From Dolomitihabitans soli (lineage in GTDB: Bacteria > Actinomycetota > Actinomycetes > Streptosporangiales > Streptosporangiaceae), in assembly GCF_022213955.1 (NCBI RefSeq), contig NZ_JAKNTW010000004.1, forward strand, positions 248,001 through 312,000: a DNA stretch of 64,000 nt, given 5' to 3'. Each line of letters opens with the position of its first letter. Positions within the stretch are counted from its first letter, which is position 1. Shown here in pieces: positions 44,527 through 52,432 of this stretch. A program made the position numbers and the translations under genes. Below the pieces are notes generated by a model that was not told the DNA's origin, did not search any database, and worked only from the letters and a program-made list of their open reading frames with translations.

Positions 44527-46686
44527 CTACCTGCCCTTTACCTCCGCGGCCGCCGTTCGCGTCAGGCGCAGCACGTTCGCGATGACCTTCGCGCCCGCCC
44601 CGCCCTGCGCGGTGAGGATCGACTCGGGGTGGAACTGTACGGCGAAGCGCCGGTTGACCGGGTCCTCGATCGCCATCACCGCGCCGTCAGGGGTCAGCGC
44701 GCTGGTCGTGAACCCCTTCACCCCCGCCTGCTTGGCGTGCAGCGAGTGGTAGCGGGCCGCGGTGAACTCCTCGGGCAGCCCGGCCAGCAGGGCGCTGTCC
44801 CCCAGCCGGCGGACCAGGCCGCGCTTGCCGTGCTCGGGGGCGGACAGCAGCTCCAGCTCGCCGCCCGCCTGCTCCACCATGGCCTGCAGGCCGAGGCACA
44901 CGCCGAAGACCGGCAGCCGCCGCTCGTACAGGGCCGCCACCAGATCGGCGGCCCCGAAGTCGGAGGGCCAGCCGGGGCCCGGGGACAGCACCACCAGGTC
45001 GGGCGCGACCTCCTCGATCATCGTCTGCGGGAACCCGTGGCGCAGCGTGACGACGCTCGCGCCCTGCTGGCGGAAGTAGTCGGCCAGGGTGTTGACGAAG
45101 GAGTCCTCGTGGTCGACGAGGAGCACTCGCATGCCCTCGCCCGGTCGCTCCGCGGGCGGCAGACCGGGCACGGCGGGGACCTCCTCGACGCCCACCGCCG
45201 CCAGTGCCCCGAGCAGGGCGCTGGCCTTCAGCTCCGTCTCGCGCTCCTCGGCCTCCGGGTCGGAGTCGTAGAGCAGCGTGGCGCCGGCCCGAACCATGGC
45301 CACGCCGTTCCTGATCTGCGCGGTGCGCAGGGTCAGCCCGGTGTTCATCGTCCCGTCGAAGCCGACGAACCCGACGGCTCCGCCGTACCAGCGGCGGGTG
45401 GTGGCCTCGTGGTCCTCGATGAACTGCATCGCCCAGGTCTTGGGGGCGCCGGTGACGGTGACGGCCCACATGTGGGTGAGGAAGGCGTCGAGGGCGTCGA
45501 ACTCGGGGCGCAGCCGGCCCTCGATGTGGTCGACGGTGTGGATCAGCCGGGAGTACATCTCGATCTGGCGGCGGCCGATGACCTGGACGCTCCCGGGCAC
45601 GCAGATCCGCGACTTGTCGTTGCGGTCGACGTCGGTGCACATCGTCAGCTCGGACTCCTCCTTCACGGAGGACAACAGGGTCCTGATCGCCTCGGCGTCC
45701 TCGACGGGGGTGCTGCCCCGGGCGATGGTGCCCGAGATCGGGCAGGTCTCGACGCGGTCGCCGCTCACCCTGACGTACATCTCGGGGGACGCGCCGACCA
45801 GGTGCTCGCCCTCCCCGAGGTTGAACAGGAACTCGAACGGCGCCGGGTTGCTGTGCCGCAGGCCCCGGTAGAACGAGGCGGGGTCGGTGCAGGGCGCGTG
45901 GAAGACCTGCCCGGGGACGACCTCGAACAGGTCGCCCCTGACGAACTTCTCCTTGGCCGCGGCGACGACCTCGGCGTAGGTCCCACGCTCCGGGTCCGCC
46001 GGGACCTCGGGGGGCGCGGACGGCAACGGCACCGATTCCCCCGAGCGCGCGAGGCCGCTGGTCGAGACCCCGTCGACGGTGAACTCGTAGCGGTACTCCT
46101 TGCTGGTCTCCCGCTTGCGGTCGATGACCATGACCCGGTCGGGCAGGTGCAGCACCAGGTCACGCTGGTCGGCGGGGCGGGTGAGCACCTGGCGGATCGG
46201 CTCGAACTGGAAGGCCAGGTCGTAGCCGAACGCGCCGTACAGACCGAGGTGCTCGTCGTCGCCCCGGAAGGCGGCGATCACCTCGCGGAGCGCGGTGAAG
46301 ACCGTCGGGCGGCGGCTGCGCATCTCCTCGGGGAGGAGGTCCTCCGACTCGGCCACGTAGATCTCTATGTGCTCGTCCGAGGGCTCCCCGGTGGGCTTGC
46401 CCGCCGCGAGCAGGCAGGTCACCACGGCCGGCAGGACCACTTTGCCGCGGGCGTTGAGCGCGCGGGCCGAGATCCGCCGTCCCCTGGCCACGATCTCCAG
46501 GCACGGGTCGATGTAGGCGAGGTGCCAGCGGCTGTAGCGGCCCGGGTACTCCATCCCGGAGGAGAGCACGCCGCCGCGCCGCTCCCCCAGCGTGCTGACG
46601 ACCTCCTCCAGCACCGTCTCGGGGACGTCGGACGTCGAGACCTCGACTCCGATTCCCCCCGCAGTGGTATATCCGCTGATCTCCAC
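44527..46686 (-). CDS. trpEG: Fused anthranilate synthase TrpEG
   Basis: The 719-residue product fuses the chorismate-converting TrpE part (about 1-505) to the glutamine amidotransferase TrpG (about 525-719). TrpG has a complete triad: Cys597 in G-V-C-L-G-L-Q and His686/Glu688 in F-H-P-E-S. TrpE shows F-L-F-N-L-G-E-G-E-H-L-V-G-A-S-P-E-M and C-P-I-S-G-T. Such single-chain enzymes occur in Streptomyces and Rhizobium. GTG 46686 is chosen because all sequence further upstream belongs to the attenuator. It catalyses the first committed step to tryptophan. Confidence 0.93.
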   Translation of the reverse strand: MEISGYTTAGGIGVEVSTSDVPETVLEEVVSTLGERRGGVLSSGMEYPGRYSRWHLAYIDPCLEIVARGRRISARALNARGKVVLPAVVTCLLAAGKPTGEPSDEHIEIYVAESEDLLPEEMRSRRPTVFTALREVIAAFRGDDEHLGLYGAFGYDLAFQFEPIRQVLTRPADQRDLVLHLPDRVMVIDRKRETSKEYRYEFTVDGVSTSGLARSGESVPLPSAPPEVPADPERGTYAEVVAAAKEKFVRGDLFEVVPGQVFHAPCTDPASFYRGLRHSNPAPFEFLFNLGEGEHLVGASPEMYVRVSGDRVETCPISGTIARGSTPVEDAEAIRTLLSSVKEESELTMCTDVDRNDKSRICVPGSVQVIGRRQIEMYSRLIHTVDHIEGRLRPEFDALDAFLTHMWAVTVTGAPKTWAMQFIEDHEATTRRWYGGAVGFVGFDGTMNTGLTLRTAQIRNGVAMVRAGATLLYDSDPEAEERETELKASALLGALAAVGVEEVPAVPGLPPAERPGEGMRVLLVDHEDSFVNTLADYFRQQGASVVTLRHGFPQTMIEEVAPDLVVLSPGPGWPSDFGAADLVAALYERRLPVFGVCLGLQAMVEQAGGELELLSAPEHGKRGLVRRLGDSALLAGLPEEFTAARYHSLHAKQAGVKGFTTSALTPDGAVMAIEDPVNRRFAVQFHPESILTAQGGAGAKVIANVLRLTRTAAAEVKGR

Positions 46687-46739
46687 CCTGTGTCGCCCCT
46701 TAGTCCGGTTGATCGATGCCCCGGGGCGGACACGCAGAA

Positions 46740-46759
46740 GGCCGCCACTCGGGGCGGCC
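46740..46759 (-). terminator. Attenuator hairpin before trpEG
   Basis: Read leftward, GGCCGCC and GGCGGCC form a perfect 7-bp stem with a 6-nt loop (CCGAGT), followed by TTCTGC. It lies between the trp leader peptide and the trpEG start, as expected for a Rho-independent attenuator. The T-run is weak, as often in high-GC organisms. Confidence 0.7.
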
Positions 46760-46793
46760 GTCGAGAAAATCGCGAATGCGAAACCAGCGCCGC

Positions 46794-46835
46794 CTACTGA
46801 CGGCGCCACCACTGAAGGGCTGGACGGTGTCGCAT
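46794..46835 (-). CDS. trpL: trp leader peptide with tandem Trp codons
   Basis: A 13-residue peptide M-R-H-R-P-A-L-Q-W-W-R-R-Q runs from ATG 46835 to TAG at 46794. Two adjacent TGG codons make it a tryptophan sensor: a stalled ribosome would prevent the downstream hairpin from ending transcription. No ribosome site precedes the ATG, while a promoter-like -10 box lies seven bases before it, so the leader may be translated from a leaderless RNA. This is the classical attenuation logic. Confidence 0.9.
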   Translation of the reverse strand: MRHRPALQWWRRQ

Positions 46836-46842
46836 GCCGTAC

Positions 46843-46872
46843 AGATTACCGCCCACTGCGGTGATCATGCAA
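46843..46872 (-). promoter_or_regulatory. Putative trp promoter
   Basis: Leftward TTGCAT (46872-46867) and TAATCT (46848-46843) are spaced by 18 bp and lie just before trpL. The -10 box ends seven bases before the ATG. Confidence 0.6.
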
Positions 46873-46950
46873 CGAACCGTTCGCGGCGGGAGCGTGGTGT
46901 CGCCCGCGCACCTGTGATAAGCAGTCGATTACCGCGACGGGAGGCGAACC

Positions 46951-47511
46951 ATGGCCGGCAGGATCAACAGCGAGTTCGAGTTGCGCGGGGTGAACCACCT
47001 GGCGCTCGTGTGCTCCGACATGCGGCGGACGATCGACTTCTACTCCGGCGTGCTCGGCATGCCGCTGATCAAGACGATCGAGCTGCCGATGGGCTGGGGG
47101 CAGCACTTCTTCTTCGACTGCGGCGGAGGCGACGCGCTGGCGTTCTTCTGGTTCCCCGACGCCCCCGAGCCGGTGCCGGGCGTCTCGGCCCCGAGGAACC
47201 TCCCGGACCGGGGCGAACTGCTCTCGGCCGTGGGATCGATGAACCACGTCGCCTTCGACGTGTCCCCCGAGAAGATCGAGGAGTACCGCGACAAGCTCGT
47301 CGCCAAAGGTGTCGACGTGAGCGTGCTGCTCAACCACGACGACAGCGAGTTCGGGATCGCGCCGACGATGCGGGAGGGCGTCTTCGTCCGCTCGATCTAC
47401 TTCAAGGACCCCGACGGCATCCTGGTGGAGTTCGCCGCCTGGATCCGCGAACTGGACCAGCCCGGCGACGTCAGGCACGAGCCGAGGACAGCGGCGGACC
47501 GGACCGTGTGA
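46951..47511 (+). CDS. VOC/glyoxalase-fold dioxygenase-like protein
   Basis: The 186-residue product has two beta-alpha-beta modules: G-V-N-H-L-A-L-V-C-S-D-M-x-x-T-I-D-F-Y near residues 13-30 and M-N-H-V-A-F-D-V near 91-98, with V-E-F-A near the end. The two His residues and the Glu fit VOC metal ligands. The substrate is unknown. It is divergent from the trp operon. ATG 46951 follows GGGAGG. Confidence 0.85.
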   Translation: MAGRINSEFELRGVNHLALVCSDMRRTIDFYSGVLGMPLIKTIELPMGWGQHFFFDCGGGDALAFFWFPDAPEPVPGVSAPRNLPDRGELLSAVGSMNHVAFDVSPEKIEEYRDKLVAKGVDVSVLLNHDDSEFGIAPTMREGVFVRSIYFKDPDGILVEFAAWIRELDQPGDVRHEPRTAADRTV

Positions 47512-47656
47512 CCGCCCTCGGCCGTCCGGCGTCCGCAAGCCCCCCTCAGCCGTTCACCGCGCCAACACGCCCGTTCGGCGATCGGTGAGCTTCCGCACGC
47601 CGGGGTGAAACTACGCTCCCGTGTCAGCATTCTCTCCGCACGCCCAAGGAGATCCG

Positions 47657-47887
47657 TTGAGCGCACCGAACACCGACCGGCCGCCGACCGCCAGAAGTGA
47701 CCACAGCCCGTGGAACTGGCTGCTGGTGCTGCCGATCATCATCCCCCTGCTGCCGTTCCTGTTCAACTCCGACGAACCCCGCCTCTTCGGCTTCCCGCTC
47801 TTCTACTGGCTGCAACTCGCCTTCATCGCCATCGGCGTCACCTGCACCACGATCGTCTATCGCGTGTCTCGGAGGAACGGCCGATGA
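47657..47887 (+). CDS. DUF3311 small membrane protein
   Basis: The 76-residue product has two hydrophobic helices (W-N-W-L-L-V-L-P-I-I-I-P-L-L-P-F-L-F and Y-W-L-Q-L-A-F-I-A-I-G-V). DUF3311 proteins are encoded with sodium:solute symporters and act as their small partner. TTG 47657 is preferred because AAGGAGAT lies five bases upstream; GTG 47621 would add 12 residues. Its stop overlaps the ATG of the symporter (ATGA). Confidence 0.85.
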   Translation: MSAPNTDRPPTARSDHSPWNWLLVLPIIIPLLPFLFNSDEPRLFGFPLFYWLQLAFIAIGVTCTTIVYRVSRRNGR

Positions 47888-49542
47888 GCGAGCACGTAAC
47901 CGAGATCATCATCTTCACGGTGCTCTTCCTGACGGTCAGCGTGATGGGTTTCGTGGCGGCCCGCTGGCGGCGGCCGGAGAATCTGGACAGCTTGAACGAG
48001 TGGGGGCTGGGCGGGCGCAACTTCGGCTCGTGGATCACCTGGTTCCTGGTGGGAGGCGACCTCTACACGGCCTACACCTTCGTCGCCGTGCCCGCCCTGG
48101 TCTTCGGCGCGGGCGCGATGGGCTTCTTCGCCGTGCCGTACACCGTGATCGTCTATCCGATCGTGTTCCTGGTGTTGCTCAGGCTCTGGTCGGTGTCGCA
48201 CGTGCACGGGTTCGTCACCCCGGCCGACTTCGTCAGGGCCAGGTTCGGCTCGCCGACGCTGGCGCTGCTGATCGCGATCACCGGCATCGTGGCGACGATG
48301 CCCTACATCGCGCTGCAGCTCGTCGGGATCGAGGCGGTGCTGAAGTCGATGGGCATCACCGGCACCGGGTTCTTCAGCCAGTTGCCGATCATCATCGCGT
48401 TCGCGATCCTGGCCGCGTACACCTACCAGTCCGGGCTGCGCGCACCCGCGCTGATCGCCTTCGTCAAGGACACGCTCATCTACATCGTGATCCTGGTGGC
48501 GATCGTCTACATTCCGACCCGGCTCGGCGGCTGGGACAGCATCTTCGACAAGGCCCAGCAGAAGTTCACCGACTCCGCGGCGAAGGGCGACGGGATCCTG
48601 CTCAACGCGGGCAACCAGCTCCAGTACGTCACGCTGGCGCTCGGCTCCGCCCTGGCGCTGTTCCTCTATCCGCACAGCATCACCGGCGTCCTCGCCTCGC
48701 GGAACCGTAACGTGATCAAGCGGAACATGTCGGCGCTGCCCGCCTACAGCCTGCTGCTCGGGCTGATCGCGATCCTCGGCTACATGGCGATCGCGGCCGG
48801 GACCACCCCGATCGGCAAGGACAACAACACGATCGTGCCCCGGTTGTTCGACCAGATGTTCCCCGACTGGTTCACCGGCGTCGCCTACGCCGCGATCGCC
48901 ATCGGCGCGCTGGTTCCCGCGGCCATCATGTCGATCGCCGCGGCCAACCTGTTCACCCGCAACATCTACCGCGAATATCTCAAGCCGGACGCGACCGACG
49001 CCGAGGAGGCACGCGTCTCCAAGCTGGTCTCGCTGGCCGTCAAGATCGGCGCGGTGCTCTGCATCATCTTCCTCGATCTGCAGTTCGCCATCGACCTGCA
49101 GCTCATCGGCGGCGTCGTGATCCTGCAGACGCTCCCGTCGGTCGCCATCGGCCTCTACACCCGCTGGTTCCACCGTGGCGGCCTGGTCGCCGGCTGGGTC
49201 GCGGGCATGGCCGCGGGCGTCATGATGCTCTACACGATCCCCAACCCGGTCAGCGGCAAGGCGCACTTCGGCGGCTCGGCCTTCTCACTGGGGAACCTCG
49301 GCTTCGACACCACGACCACCGTCTACGCCGGCCTGCTGGCCCTGATCGTCAACCTGGTGGTGGCCGCCGTGGCCACCGTGATCTGCCGCCGCGCCGGCGT
49401 CGCCGAGGGCACCGACACCACCCGGCCCGACCACTACCTCGCCGACGAGGGCGACCCCCGCGTCAAGGACCTCGAGCTGGACGGCACGACCGCTCCCTCG
49501 CCGACGGAGGCGCCCCCCGCGCCGACGACGACCGCGACCTGA
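47884..49542 (+). CDS. Sodium:solute symporter, MctP-like
   Basis: The 552-residue product has about 13 hydrophobic helices and the LeuT-fold features of the SSS family (G-G-R-N-F-G-S-W in the first loop, W-F-L-V-G-G-D-L-Y-T-A-Y-T-F, and L-Q-F-A-I-D-L-Q). With the DUF3311 partner it resembles MctP/YcfL-type monocarboxylate or acetate permeases, but the substrate is not fixed by sequence. The tail is acidic and Pro/Thr-rich. The start overlaps the preceding stop by four bases. Confidence 0.9.
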   Translation: MSEHVTEIIIFTVLFLTVSVMGFVAARWRRPENLDSLNEWGLGGRNFGSWITWFLVGGDLYTAYTFVAVPALVFGAGAMGFFAVPYTVIVYPIVFLVLLRLWSVSHVHGFVTPADFVRARFGSPTLALLIAITGIVATMPYIALQLVGIEAVLKSMGITGTGFFSQLPIIIAFAILAAYTYQSGLRAPALIAFVKDTLIYIVILVAIVYIPTRLGGWDSIFDKAQQKFTDSAAKGDGILLNAGNQLQYVTLALGSALALFLYPHSITGVLASRNRNVIKRNMSALPAYSLLLGLIAILGYMAIAAGTTPIGKDNNTIVPRLFDQMFPDWFTGVAYAAIAIGALVPAAIMSIAAANLFTRNIYREYLKPDATDAEEARVSKLVSLAVKIGAVLCIIFLDLQFAIDLQLIGGVVILQTLPSVAIGLYTRWFHRGGLVAGWVAGMAAGVMMLYTIPNPVSGKAHFGGSAFSLGNLGFDTTTTVYAGLLALIVNLVVAAVATVICRRAGVAEGTDTTRPDHYLADEGDPRVKDLELDGTTAPSPTEAPPAPTTTAT

Positions 49543-49705
49543 CCGAACCGTACGGCCGGCGGCACACCGTCGTCGGCCGTACGGCGGGAGTCACCGGAGT
49601 CACCCCCGGGTCCACACCCGGCTCACCCGCCGGCAGGCCGACGTGCCCGGCTCCGTACCAGTGGGTGCCGTGCCAGTGGTCAGCGTGCCCGGCCGCGCGC
49701 TGGAG

Positions 49706-49894
49706 TCAGCGTGCCCGGCGCAGGCCGACCACGGCCAGGCCCACTCCGACGAGTGCCGTGATCGGGCCGATCACCGCCCACTCCGTGGCGCCCGACATCA
49801 CGCTGCCGCCCACGAACCCGAGCCCCTGAAGGGTCCACAGGATCCCCATCAGGGCCAGCAGCACCCCCACGACCACCAGAATCCACTTCACCAT
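49706..49894 (-). CDS. Small two-helix membrane protein
   Basis: The 62-residue product has two hydrophobic helices, W-I-L-V-V-V-G-V-L-L-A-L-M-G-I-L and A-V-I-G-P-I-T-A-L-V-G-V-G-L-A-V. ATG 49894 after GGGG is preferred over ATG 49918. It lies 160 bp beyond the symporter on the opposite strand. No function is recognised. Confidence 0.65.
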   Translation of the reverse strand: MVKWILVVVGVLLALMGILWTLQGLGFVGGSVMSGATEWAVIGPITALVGVGLAVVGLRRAR

Positions 49895-49973
49895 GGGCCC
49901 CAGTCTGTCGGTCCTCATCCTCTGACAGGCGATATGTCACCATAGCGTTACCCAAACGATCACAGGTGTTCAA

Positions 49974-50420
49974 TCACGCGGCCAGATCGAGGGGGATGAC
50001 CTCGCGGGCCGTACGGCGGAGCCCGTGGCTGAGGGCGCCCGGCCGGGAGACCACCACCACGAGCATGCCCAGGCCGGCGAGCCAGGCGGCGAGCTCGGTG
50101 AAGATGCCGTCGCCCGAGCCGATCACCACCCGCTCGAACCTGGCGTCGAGGTGGTCCAGCATGATCACCTCGCGCAGCGCGTTGTCGGCGCCGTCGCGGC
50201 CGGAGCGGGCCAGCAGCTGAACTCCGGTCAGGGCCATGCCGACCGTGAGCAGAGCCCCGTGGTTGACGGCCACGACGTACTGGTCCATGACTCCGGCGGG
50301 CACGCGCCTGCGGTAATGGGTCATCATCGTGGCCACCTCGCGGGTGCCCGGGCGGGCCGATCCGACGAGGTTCTCCACATCCAGCAGGTGGACTGTCCGG
50401 CCAAACGAGAGGTTCCGCAT
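49974..50420 (-). CDS. NYN/PIN-fold nuclease-like protein
   Basis: The 148-residue product has the NYN domain layout: H-L-L-D-V-E-N-L (first Asp), V-V-A-V-N-H-G, S-G-R-D-G-A-D-N-A-L (second Asp cluster) and V-V-I-G-S-G-D-G-I-F-T-E-L-A-A (S-G-D motif). NYN proteins are metal-dependent RNases. ATG 50420 follows AAAGGGGCAGG. It diverges from the nuclease-helicase operon to its right across about 105 bp, so it may belong to the same functional island. Confidence 0.78.
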   Translation of the reverse strand: MRNLSFGRTVHLLDVENLVGSARPGTREVATMMTHYRRRVPAGVMDQYVVAVNHGALLTVGMALTGVQLLARSGRDGADNALREVIMLDHLDARFERVVIGSGDGIFTELAAWLAGLGMLVVVVSRPGALSHGLRRTAREVIPLDLAA

Positions 50421-50525
50421 CGCCTGCCCCTTTCGCACCATTACCGAAGCATGGCCTTCACTTTAATGCTGGAAATCCGTGGAACTCAAGGGAGACACGC
50501 GGAAGCTCCTGCTACGCTGCCCGCC

Positions 50526-51317
50526 GTGAGTGACCCGTTAGACGCCCTGGAGCGGCGGATCGGCGAGCTGAGGGGCGAGGTCCGCCGGGCGGTGAAGGCC
50601 AGGCAGAGCACGCTGGCGCGCTCGCTCCGGGGCGAGCTGCGAAAAGCCGAGCTGGCCTGGGACGACGCGGTGTCCGCCGAGCACGGCGACGCCCCCGAGC
50701 CCGCCGGGACGCCGTCGCTGCTGCCCGTGCGCGAACAGGTCCACCAGGCCCTGGCCCTGCTCGGCGTGCCTACCGCCGCCCGGCTGGTCGTAGCCGTACA
50801 CGAGGCGTTCTTCGCCGGCGGGCTGAGCGCCGGGCGGCTCACCAGCCTGCGCCGCGACGAGGAACGGTCCTTCCGCACCGCGCCCTTCTCCCGGCCCTAC
50901 TACCTGTGCGCGGCGCTGACCGACCGCCTGTCCCCCGCCCGCGGCCTGCTCGCCGTCAGCACCTGGCCGCTCGAACAAAGGATCGTCGGCCCGCTCAGCC
51001 ACCGCGTCGACTTCCTCGTCTCCGCCAGCCGGATCGCCGAGCACCTCGGCAGGCTGACCAGGGCCGGCGAGGACGCCCCGCCCGGCGCGCTGCGGCTGCT
51101 GTCGCGGATGGCGCAGAACATCCCCGGCGCCGTGGAGCGGTTCGGCGGCGCCGAGCCGCAGACGGTGATCCGTGCCGCCGCCGCGGAGCTCACGGTGCAC
51201 CTGGAGGCCGACACGGCCGGCCGGGCCGGCACCGCGGAACGCGCCGCGCGACAGCTCGGCGACGTGGAACAGCTGTTCGGAGCAGCTACGCTGAGTCACG
51301 CCCAGAGAGGAGCATGA
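50526..51317 (+). CDS. Coiled-coil protein, first gene of the nuclease-helicase operon
   Basis: The 263-residue product starts with a Leu/Glu/Arg coiled coil (about 3-50; L-D-A-L-E-R-R-I-G-E-L-R-G-E-V). A proline linker and a helical domain with a possible winged-helix (A-R-L-V-V-A-V-H-E-A-F-F-A-G-G-L-S-A-G-R-L, about 85-105) follow. GTG 50526 has no ribosome site but stands seven bases after TACGCT, so the message may be leaderless. Its TGA overlaps the next ATG. The family is unknown to me; it could bind DNA or link subunits. Confidence 0.72.
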   Translation: MSDPLDALERRIGELRGEVRRAVKARQSTLARSLRGELRKAELAWDDAVSAEHGDAPEPAGTPSLLPVREQVHQALALLGVPTAARLVVAVHEAFFAGGLSAGRLTSLRRDEERSFRTAPFSRPYYLCAALTDRLSPARGLLAVSTWPLEQRIVGPLSHRVDFLVSASRIAEHLGRLTRAGEDAPPGALRLLSRMAQNIPGAVERFGGAEPQTVIRAAAAELTVHLEADTAGRAGTAERAARQLGDVEQLFGAATLSHAQRGA

Positions 51318-52432
51318 TGGCGACCGACCGGCTCGACGCCCTGAGGGGGCCCGTGCCGCCACGCCCGCACGACGCCCGGGCCATCGCGGCCCTGGCCGCG
51401 AACCCCGGCTGTGCGCGCCGCGCGGTGCTCGACGCCGCGGGCATCGACAAAGACTCCACCGCCAGGCACCTGGGCTTCCCCGCGCCCTTCGGCCAGTCAC
51501 GCTTCGCCATCACCCGCGGCGACGTCTTCGAGGCCCAGGTGAAGGCGAACGGCTGCGCCGGCCTGCTGCGGCTGCTGCGCGAGGTGCTCGGCCTGCCCAT
51601 CCCGCTGGTCGCGTACCACGACGCCGCCGACGTCGGCGCCCACCTCCGGCACGCCCACACCCGGGCGCTGATCGACCGGGCCGCCCGCGACAGCGACGAC
51701 GCCGGCACCTTCTACGACCACCCGCTGCTCAGCCTGGAGATCGCCGGCCACACCTCCTACCTGGAGCCCGACGTGGTCGCCTTCCGGCTCGGCGGCCGCT
51801 TCCACATCGTGGAGATCAAGTCCTTCGCGGTGATCGACGGGCAGGCCGAACCGGCGAAGGTCGCCGCCGCGGCCCGTCAGGCGGCCGTCTACGTGCTGGC
51901 CCTGCGCCGGCTGGTCGAGGAGCTCGGACACGATCCCGGCCGCGTCTCCCACGAGGTCATCCTGGTCTGCCCGGAGAACTTCGCCAACCGGCCCGTCGCG
52001 ACCCTGGTCGACGTGCGCAGGCAACTCGCCGTGCTGCGCAGGCAGCTCGCCAGGATGACGGGGGTGGGCGACCTCGTCTCCGGCCTGCCGTCCGGGCTGA
52101 CCTTCGACCTGGCGGCCGACGCGGACGGCGTGCCCACCCGCCCGGTGGCCGAGCTGGCCGAGGCGATCGGCACGGTCGCCGCCCGCTACGCCCCGGAATG
52201 CCGATCCACCTGCGACATGTGCCTGTTCTGCCGCGACGAGGCGCGCGACGAGGGTTCCACCGACCTGCTCGGCCGGCACGTGCGCGACGAGCTGGGCGGC
52301 GTCGCCGGCGTGGACGAGGCGCTGGCCCTCGCCGAGGGCACCCGCGGCCCCGCCGACGGCCAGGAGGAGATCGCCCGTCTTCTCCGCCTCGCCGACCGGC
52401 TGCGCGCCGAGTCGCTGGAACCCGCCCGATGA
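51314..52432 (+). CDS. Cas4-like PD-(D/E)XK nuclease with iron-sulfur cysteine cluster
   Basis: The 372-residue product has a RecB-type nuclease core: L-E-I-A-G-H (Glu142/His146), L-E-P-D-V-V with Asp153, V-E-I-K-S-F with Glu167 and Lys169, and Q-A-A-V-Y with Gln189. An early Cys33 (N-P-G-C-A-R-R) and a C-terminal cluster Cys296, Cys300, Cys303 and Cys306 are arranged like the 4Fe-4S ligands of Cas4, AddB and Dna2. The likely role is DNA end cleavage with an Fe-S clamp. ATG 51314 follows AGAGGAG and overlaps the previous stop; its own stop overlaps the next ATG. There is no CRISPR array or other cas gene nearby. Confidence 0.82.
   Translation: MMATDRLDALRGPVPPRPHDARAIAALAANPGCARRAVLDAAGIDKDSTARHLGFPAPFGQSRFAITRGDVFEAQVKANGCAGLLRLLREVLGLPIPLVAYHDAADVGAHLRHAHTRALIDRAARDSDDAGTFYDHPLLSLEIAGHTSYLEPDVVAFRLGGRFHIVEIKSFAVIDGQAEPAKVAAAARQAAVYVLALRRLVEELGHDPGRVSHEVILVCPENFANRPVATLVDVRRQLAVLRRQLARMTGVGDLVSGLPSGLTFDLAADADGVPTRPVAELAEAIGTVAARYAPECRSTCDMCLFCRDEARDEGSTDLLGRHVRDELGGVAGVDEALALAEGTRGPADGQEEIARLLRLADRLRAESLEPAR

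Noticed and set aside
44467-46800. A 777-codon plus-strand frame opposite trpEG
   Set aside because: Same antisense effect; the minus strand has a complete enzyme with catalytic residues.
46687-46812. An N-terminal extension of TrpEG up to 46812
   Set aside because: The extension would translate the attenuator hairpin and overlap the leader peptide; GTG 46686 gives the normal protein start.
51314-52432. CRISPR-associated Cas4 assignment
   Set aside because: No repeat array or other cas genes were seen in the window, so only a Cas4-like fold is claimed.
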